From Sympetrum striolatum (lineage: Eukaryota > Arthropoda > Insecta > Odonata > Libellulidae), in the NCBI GenBank assembly GCA_947579665.1, contig CANPUZ010000049.1:372001-436000 (forward strand): a stretch of 64,000 bases of DNA, given 5' to 3'. The position numbers and the translations under genes were made by a program. Below the pieces are notes generated by a model. The model had not been told where the DNA came from, did not search any database, and saw nothing but the letters and a program-made list of their open reading frames with translations. Positions within the stretch are counted from its first letter, which is position 1; each line of letters opens with the position of its first letter. This document shows, piece by piece, positions 56,701-64,000 of this stretch.

Positions 56701-57558
56701 ATAGTGGGCGCTCTAACGTGAAAACTATTGGTCGTATCAATACCAAACTTCATATATAGTACTGTGGTGTGTGCTGTCAGAGTTGATTAGTTTTTGGAGT
56801 AAATCGGTCAACCGGAAGTCGAGCTTTATTCATTAAAGCTCATTTCCGGTTTTCAAAATATCTCCATAAATATGATATATACGTGTATTGTATTACTTAT
56901 AAAAGTTTTAAACAATGTAATTTTCTATAACTTTTGTATTTAACATATTTTTGTATCACCGGTTGATTAGGAGTTATTCGTGAAATACCGATAAACCGGA
57001 AGAAGATGATTATGTACTTTGTGGGCGCTCTAACATAAAAACTATTTGGCGGATCAACACCAAATTTCATATATAGTACTTTTATTATTGTCGTTAGAGT
57101 TGATTAGTTTTTCGAGTAAATTGGTCAACCGGAAGTCGAGCTTCATTCTTTAAAGCTCATTTCCGGTTTTCAAAATATCTCCATAAATATGCTATTAAGG
57201 TATATACTATTGTTTATAAAAGTTTTAGAAAATGTAAATTACTATAACTTTTGTATGAAACATATTTTTTTATCACTGATTGTTTAGGAGTTATTCATGA
57301 AATACTGATAAACCGGAAGTTGCTGAATATGTACTTAGTGGGTGCTCTGGGCTCTATGGGCGAAAGTCCAAATTCTTCGTTTTTTATCGAGCATTTCCCG
57401 AAAAACATTATTTATAATGTTTGTGACGTAAAAGATAATAATATATAAATAAATCACTCATCTTCTAAGTTTAGATGGAATATAGAGTTCGAAATTACTG
57501 TCGTAGATAAATATTTACATCTTATGTATGGAGAAAGTCATGGGCTGGCCACATCAGA
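56517..57558 (-). mobile_element. 1-kb non-autonomous element, near-full copy
   Basis: ACTTTTTCCATATACGAAG start, TG microsatellite 56641-56698, two internal modules, end at CATCAGA (57558). Intact across the point (about 57437, GATAATAATATATAAA) where fragments 5265-5805 and 3175-3294 are broken by Helitron ends. 1,042 bp. Confidence 0.85.
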
Positions 57559-58014
57559 TTTTTTGAGAAAGAAAACATCAATCATTTCAATGTTCAAAAT
57601 CAATTTTTCAATTTTCGTGGTAGAACTTAATATTATTTGTAAAAATATATAGCTTAAGTTTGATTTCCAAAGTGTACTAATAGTTTCATTGATATAAAAT
57701 GCCTTCCCCATGCATTCATTATAAGCCAATATCTCTCATATATTCGTATGAGAGTTGAGTTCAACAATCACCTTCGTCGTTAGGGAATTGTTTATGCTGA
57801 CAAACTTACACAACTGCTTCCACTTTTCTGCCTGAATTCTCTCAATTTTGACTCGAATGCGATATTCCACGACCAAAATAAGAATCTTTATTCAATTTAC
57901 TTTGTTTTGGTATTAATCTCGATTTCGTACGACATTTATATATGATTTAATTCTGCGAAAGAAGAAATGTTTGCAATCTATCGAAATGAACTTTGATTTC
58001 GTTGGCCAACGACT
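57559..58014. other. Intergenic with one dispersed family unit
   Basis: 57870-57990 carries the TCGTACGACATT-type motif of the dispersed family. No gene seen. Confidence 0.45.
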
Positions 58015-58300
58015 GTCAGCCAATTGGAGCATCGATTAAACACAACCCAACCAATCAAATTTCTTCTTTATAATACGCACCGCCATTTTGTTACACACAA
58101 ACAATCCGAACGATACCCCCTCTTTGCTCCGATTGGCTAAAAGGTCTCACCCAATCAGAAAGGCAATCAACAAATTAATTTACCCCCACCAACTTTACTT
58201 CGCCATTTTGAATTAACAACACCATTTTGTCTATAAGTTTGACTTCAGTCATGACGATTATATAAAAGCGTATATATTGGAAGAGAAACAAGTGAAATCA
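58015..58300 (+). promoter_or_regulatory. CCAAT/YY1-rich promoter-like block with TATA box
   Basis: Four CCAAT boxes (58020, 58051, inverted at 58132, 58151), two CGCCATTTTG YY1-type sites (58081, 58201) and a related ACCATTTTG (58221) precede TATATAAAAG at 58259-58268. A TCAGC initiator-like word lies near 58298. No recognisable coding region follows, so it could drive a non-coding RNA or be the promoter of a lost retroelement. Confidence 0.5.
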
Positions 58301-61234
58301 GCTGTAATTTTCGAATTTCGCCACTATTATGCATTGTTAACTCATGTCTCAGTTATATGGTAAAATGCTTTAATACGATATTAACAATTAAACTTTTTTA
58401 ATATAAATCTTTAAATGAAATAATTTTAGACAAGCGATAGAATTCGTGTACAAATTGGTAGCAAGTCTATAGAAAAGGAAGAGGAAACGGAATGAAAAAA
58501 TGCATAGTTGAAAAAACATATTGTGAAATATCTGATATTGTAGGAGTCCATAAAAACAGTATCGTTGAATTAATTGATCTAGACTAGAATTGAGAGCAAA
58601 ATGATGAACATATAAAAAGGAAGGGAAGGCTTTCTTTCTTATTGGAATGTTCTCATTTGAAAAAGAATAATATTTAAAAGAAAGATTTAACTTGGGGAAA
58701 ATTGATTGAAAAATATTTAAAGAAGTTTACATCTACGTGAGAAATAGAACGTAAGCAAATTATGGATATGAAATTCTTGCGATGTTTTCGACGAATGGCA
58801 TGCTAGATACAGCAACATTTAAATAACATATGAAAAAAATGAATTGTTTGCTCCTCCTCAAATATATGCAATTCAAGGTGCATTTATATGGTACTGGTTG
58901 CATACGATTAGGGCGAAAGACTAAATGCTATCGAGAATTTGGCTTCGAGGATTGAAAATAAAAATTTCCGCTTGGAAAAAAATCGATTTACTCTTCTAAA
59001 TGCATTTCTTTTGGAGGACAAGTGGAGCTACACAAACTTAATTACTTCCTCAAACAAGACTTCCTCTTACTTGCTAATTCAATTAATCGCCTCTCAAAAC
59101 TATCATATTCCGACAATGGCAAGGGATTCTGAATTAGAAAAAACAAAAAAATGAAAAAGATTAAACGTAGTAATTGATGTTGATAAATTTCAATCCAACG
59201 ATGATTAAAGTCCGAAATATTTCAATTTCAACATTTTCCGAAGCAACAAAGACGACGAACTAATCAAACTCTCTTTCTGCACTCAGCGACGCCATTGCGT
59301 GATATAGTTGCCACTGACCAAAGTAGTAATTAATGAAGCATTTCATGCAAATCAAATATATTCAATAAGAAAGTGTTCTTTAGCATCAAGTATTGATCGA
59401 GTCCAGATTAACAGTCGTCAGGGGAACTGGTTGTTTACAAACACCATATTAAATACTTTTTTCGTTTTAATCCTCTAAATTCTCGTAAATTCGAAGATTA
59501 CAAAATGATATTCCACGACCACATTTACAATCATTGGTCAATTTCTTATCTTTTGGAATTAATCCCGATTTCGTATAACTGTGATTTCTAACCTGATTTT
59601 GTATATAAAGCAATTCATGCAAACTTTTAAGAATGAACTTTAGATGCATTTTCTCAACTAACAATAAGTGGCAATTTATGCCTCAAGAAATCGAGATTGA
59701 CCACTTTCAAGATTGAGTTTTATTGTTATTAATATAAGTTTAAACTTAGCTATGGGCATTTCATTTTTATCGCTGTATCTAAAAAAAGTTAATAATCAAC
59801 AATTTTATCACTCAGAAATGTGCAGCAATTTTTCTCTATGTTAATTAAAATTATATCGGAGAAATCTTGTAATTTGCATTTTTTTTTACATTCTCCGTTT
59901 CTTACGTAAATATATTAAAATTTATTTCATAGATTCTGCAATAATGTAATGTGCACTGCTTTTTGACATCGAATTCCCGATTTACCACTGTCATTTTAAT
60001 TTGATCGTTTTCATACACTCTGCTTGTTTTTAATAACATAACATTTTAATTGCTCTCACATTTAACTATAAAACAATGTAAATGAAGACAGTAATTTCCA
60101 GAGAAAACCAACCAAACATTTCTAATTCAGGTGAAATTAATCAAAAAAACATAAAAAACTATTTTGAGCTTCATTCCTATGCATTTCTAACTCAAGAATA
60201 TATAGAGTCGATCCCTTAGTTATCACAGAAAAATTCAATTTGCACAATTGGGTAAAATGAAACTGATATATCAAGTGTCAAACATCTTCCATACCGAACT
60301 GCTTTCAAAAATATTTCCAATTAAATTAACCACTGTGTGTAGTCACCCAGTGGTAGAATATCTCGAGATCAACATTACTAATATCTTAAATTGGAGCACG
60401 CATATTCGAAAAATCTGCGGCAAAGCAAGTAAAAGGTTTCGTAAAGCGTCGGTAAATGCGATGAAAAGGTGAGAGAGCGATGTTTCGATGACTCTGGAAT
60501 ACTGCGGATTCTGGAATAGCGAGTATACGGCGGATGAAACGGGTACTCGCGAACTCTACAAAGTGCAACGTAAAACGGTTCGTTTTGTTAAGAAATGCTA
60601 CGATAAAAAATGCTCTCTGGCGTAGGTTGGGAATCCTTGAAAGAAAGGAGATTGGAAGCTGCGATTGCTAAATAAATTCAGGGAAACTACATTTGCGGAA
60701 GATACAATCAATACAAATACAAAAATTATTAAATAGTGAATTTTCGATAAGAAAAATTACAACCAACTTGAACTTTTGAAATATATGGTTAAATTGCCTT
60801 CATCAGATCAAACTAAATGATCAAAAGTAACAATATTACGCCTATCTTATGTAAAATATTCATCGTAATGAAAACTCAAGGTAGAAATATAAACGATATA
60901 AATATAAACGATAAAAAATTCCCTTTGCAATGTTAATCGAATATATAACAATTCATTTAAATAGCTCACTCCACACAAAAATGTCTTTTGCAAAACGTTT
61001 CAGGGGCTAATTTTTGCTATAAATTTTCCAACAGCTGTTTTCTCCAAATTCTTATAAATATGATGATGTTTCGTAGCAACTAATCGAGTGAAATAAACAT
61101 ATAGCACAACAAAAAGGATGTAAGTGTGACTATTAAAACAAACACTCAGTCCGGGATTTATGGCAATTATTGAGAGTGAAATGTTTCAGTTGGCCAATTG
61201 AGAGTGCGGCCAAAAATATTAATTAATATAAAAA
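58301..61234. other. Intergenic; contains a relative of the 3.8-4.06 kb repeat
   Basis: 58670-58920 is a diverged relative of 3820-4060 (GTTTACATC, TTTTCGACGAA, GAATTG(C/T)TTG words in order). 59510-59650 is another TCGTATAAC/TCGTACGAC-family unit. Open frames are at most 74 codons without motifs. No gene is supported. Confidence 0.45.
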
Positions 61235-62056
61235 TCTGATGTGGCCAACACATGACTTTCTCCGTATTTACTGAAAACAGAAGCCTATAGCCTAATAACT
61301 CAAAAACAATGAGTGTTACAGGAAAAAGTTTCATGCAACATTTGTAGTAAAAAACATTATCTATAACTTTTGTCTGTAAATGCATATACCTAAATTGCAT
61401 TTTGACAGAGATATGTATGAAAAACCTCAATTTCTGGATAAACAACAACTTCCGGTTAACCATTATTCAAGAATAACTCCTAAACAATCAGTGTTACGAA
61501 AAATTATTTCATACAAAAGTGGTAGTAAAGTACATTATCTATAACTTTTGTATGTAAATGTACACACCTTAATTGCATTCTGACAGAGATATGTATAAAA
61601 AAATTATTTCTGGATAAACAACAACTTCCGGTTAACCATTATTCAACAATAACTCCTAAATCAGTGTTACGAAAAAATGTTTTATACAGAAGTTTAGTAA
61701 AGTACATTATCTACAACTTTTGTGTGTAAATGTATATACCTATATTGCATCTTTACAGTGTGATTTAGGAAATGAAATTTTGTTCCTGATAAACCGCAAC
61801 TTCCGGTAAAGCGATATTCACCAAAAACTAATCAACTTTTGGCATTGATAGGAAAATTCTAAATATGAATTTTTAAAATGATCGGATAATTAATTTTTAA
61901 GATAAAGCGCCCACAAACTTTTAACTACAGACAGACACACAGGCAGACATGTTCGGGAAAATAGCTAAAACATGCTCTATGGGCCCCAAAACATATATTT
62001 CCGTCGAAATCTGGAGGTCAAATTTTTTCTCTCTGTACTACGTATAGGGAGAAAGT
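61235..62056 (+). repeat. Variant of the 1-kb dispersed element with three internal modules
   Basis: TCTGATGTGGCCAACACATG start, ACTTTCTCC, three tandem modules of about 180 bp keyed by CAACTTCCGGTTAACC, end CTACGTATAGGGAGAAAGT. No CA microsatellite. Long-form sibling of 24457-24959. Confidence 0.8.
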
Positions 62057-62379
62057 AAAAATGAGAAATTTGGAAAAATATCCCATCCATGAAATAATGA
62101 AATTGTGAGAATATTACTTAATAGCTCTTTAATGAAATGTAAATCGTGAACACCCACGACAAGTGTAATGTGCTCATTGGGAAGTATTGACCGAGTTCTT
62201 AAATGAGACGAGAAGAGAAATCTTAAAGTACTCACCGTTTATGTGTCATTTAGAAGTTAGAACTGCCTCAATATCCTGCAAGAAATAAAAACAGAGTAAA
62301 TATACATTTATGTATCGAACCAAAATTTAAATTTCCGATTGAAATGCTAAAAACATTATATAATACACACATGGATCTC

Positions 62380-63060
62380 GAAAAAATGTCTAAAATCGAG
62401 ACGTTTTCGGGATATAGAAAGAATTAGACAGCGTCTAATTTGCCCAATTGGCGGGCACAGAGGGCACAGAGAAAACAAAGTCTTCGGGATACAATACAAA
62501 TGGCGGGAGCGAAACTTTTCAACTGGACCGCAGAATTCAAATTCACGCTCCAAACAATTTCAGCTACTTTGTTGAAAATCATCTGGAATACGCAAAGATA
62601 TCCTCCATTGACACAGAACGACATTCAAGATGGATTCAATGTGAGGATTTTAACGTTTTAGACGATCGAACGTTCGTGGTTTTTTATTCTCAGCGACCGA
62701 GGCTTAAAACACATTGGTCGTATTCCCGCATACACGCTGGTAACTTGTTTTCTTATGTGCACACACAGTGACGCTCAGTTGGTGAAGAACTTAAAATGGC
62801 CAGTTCTAGCGATTAATAGCTCGTTATATTTGATAGTTCTGCTAACAAGTGGTTTTATTGAAACGAGTGCACGATCCATGTTCTTCCTGTGATTCAAAGA
62901 AGTAAGTATTTAGGTGATTAACGTAATCTGTATCAAATGCTAAGGAAACATCCTGAAGGGTTCTCTCGGTAATTAAGAATGGAATTGAGATTTTAGATTA
63001 CGTTAAAGCAACAATTCCACAGAAATTTCAAATGAACTGGAGAAGGCTGCAAATGCGCGA
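62380..63060. repeat. Unoccupied partner of the Polinton host repeat
   Basis: Diverged copy of 38100-38706. It retains GCAAATGCGCGAG at 63049-63061, the sequence into which the Polinton inserted in the other copy. Non-coding, with only chance frames. Confidence 0.7.
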
Positions 63061-63279
63061 GTCCACGAAAGTAATACGCTTCGATGAGATCGCAGTAAAT
63101 GTGATTAGATAGGCTCTGCTCCAATGTTCCCTCATACTTGATTTAAATCGTGTAAATATAAATCGCAAATTCTGCGAGTTCGTGTGTTTGTCTTCCATTT
63201 TAGTCGACGCCTTTCGATCTCTTCGCCTAAAACATTGCACGCACGTTCTCTGAGATGGAAAAACCCTCTTAATTTAATT

Positions 63280-63460
63280 CGATAACTTCGCTGGGTTCGA
63301 ACAAAGATCGCTCAGATAAGGTTCCATAAGGAATGCATGCAAACTTCAGTTTTATCGGATGCAGGCTTTTTTTGTTTTGAAGGGATAAATTAGAAGGAAT
63401 AGTCTTAAAGAGTCGAGATAAGCACCAAAAGAACGGAAATTAAATGTAGATTCTTTTTAT
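63280..63460. repeat. Dispersed repeat family unit
   Basis: Close to 5985-6160: GCTGGGTTCGAAC, AAGATCGCTCAGATA, CCATAAGGAATNCACG and GCACCAAAAGA occur in the same order. Confidence 0.65.
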
Positions 63461-63510
63461 GGGCACGAAATTTACTTCTTGAATCGAAACTACGAGAACT
63501 ATTAAAAAAA

Positions 63511-63543
63511 TCTGATGTGGCCAGCACAAGACTTTCTCCATAA
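63511..63543 (+). repeat. 1-kb dispersed element, terminal fragment
   Basis: Only the TCTGATG terminus and the ACTTTCTCCATA motif are present before unrelated sequence resumes. Confidence 0.7.
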
Positions 63544-63649
63544 GGTATTTCCTCCTCGAAATTAAAAATAAACGAGCGAAGAGAAAAATAAAACACGAAC
63601 AACACAAACGATTAATAAAAATAAAGACTACGTATTAAAATATGTATAT

Positions 63650-64000
63650 TTAAACAGTGGAAACTTAAAAAAGTAACAGATTATGACGAAAATTATTAAT
63701 ACACGCATAAGAAAACAAATAAAGAAGACAAATGGAGGAAAAAAATACAAAGAAGAAAAGCTTTTAAGCCTTATGAATCAGCCAGAGCTCAATCTACAGC
63801 AAGAGCGAAAGACGCTTTCCATTGCATTGTTTGCCATGTAAACAAACCCATAGTAACGAACTTTATTGTGATTATAAATACGCGTGTTTTAATTTTAAAA
63901 TCACCTACCAAATAAAACCTTTAAGAAATATAGTAATCATGTTGTATTTAACATTATTATGAAATGCTATGAATTAAAACGACATTTTAACATAAATATG
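63650..64000. repeat. Dispersed repeat, partner of 13085-13500
   Basis: Same order of words as 13085-13500 (CAGTGGAAACTTAAAAA, CAGAGCTCAATCTACAGC, GTTTGCCATGTAAAC). It continues past the window edge. Confidence 0.75.

Noticed and set aside
60248..60472. 74-codon frame with a weak RT-like feel (LEINITNILNWSTHIRKICGKA)
   Set aside because: The NWSTHI(R/K)KI(C)GKA pattern recalls the non-LTR RT thumb region, but it is short, followed by shifts, and without a catalytic block. Possible retroelement scrap, not annotated.

Overview
The window is eukaryotic, AT-rich and dominated by transposons. It has no rRNA and no host gene I could recognise. GT-AG introns, a TATA/initiator core promoter and the mix of Polinton, Helitron, hAT, Ty3/gypsy and non-LTR elements point to an arthropod, probably an insect. 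That assignment is an inference; no single sequence fixes the taxon.

The centrepiece is a complete Maverick/Polinton (Polintovirus) at 38707-54682, 15,976 bp long. It is flanked by 6-bp target duplications TGCGCG (38701-38706 and 54683-54688), begins AG and ends CT, and carries 933-bp terminal inverted repeats that are identical wherever I compared them. Nine intact minus-strand genes from 45907 down to 39455 are packed with gaps of 1-58 nt or overlaps: packaging ATPase, a small basic/hydrophobic protein, a conserved unknown, RVE integrase with chromodomain, minor capsid (penton-like) protein, a basic amphipathic virion-like protein, major capsid protein, another unknown, and an adenain-like protease. 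Upstream lies a protein-primed family B DNA polymerase, which I read as a four-exon gene (52158-46838, 1,622 aa predicted). Diverging from it is one plus-strand gene (52514-53476), which may be a PC4-like single-strand DNA-binding protein. Replication (polymerase, putative SSB), integration (integrase, TIRs) and virion assembly (ATPase, protease, two capsid proteins) are therefore all present and uninterrupted, so the element looks young and possibly autonomous.

The flanks (1-38700 and 54689-64000) are layered repeats. The commonest is a roughly 1-kb non-autonomous family with subterminal inverted ACTTTCTCCATATA motifs and an internal CA/TG microsatellite. It has four near-full copies (19.3, 34.4, 36.6 and 56.5 kb), two shorter variants (24.5 and 61.2 kb) and several fragments, and it resembles Helentron-type non-autonomous elements. 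True Helitron 3' ends (hairpin plus CTAG) occur at 1168-1196 and 3146-3174, and a Helitron-like 5' end at 5806. Other remnants are a GC-rich non-LTR ORF1/endonuclease relic (8.5-9.4 kb), the tail and LTR of a Ty3/gypsy element (12.3-13.0 kb), a non-LTR reverse transcriptase relic (28.2-29.0 kb), a hAT (ZBED5-like) transposase pseudogene (30.36-32.12 kb), a tRNA-derived SINE (35.36-35.51 kb) and many paired dispersed repeats. A CCAAT/YY1-rich promoter-like block sits at 58.0-58.27 kb with no recognisable gene after it.

Coordinates of Polinton genes use the first in-frame ATG. Several longer open frames begin at TTG or GTG, and I did not use those. All family calls come from motif reading by eye; no database search was possible.
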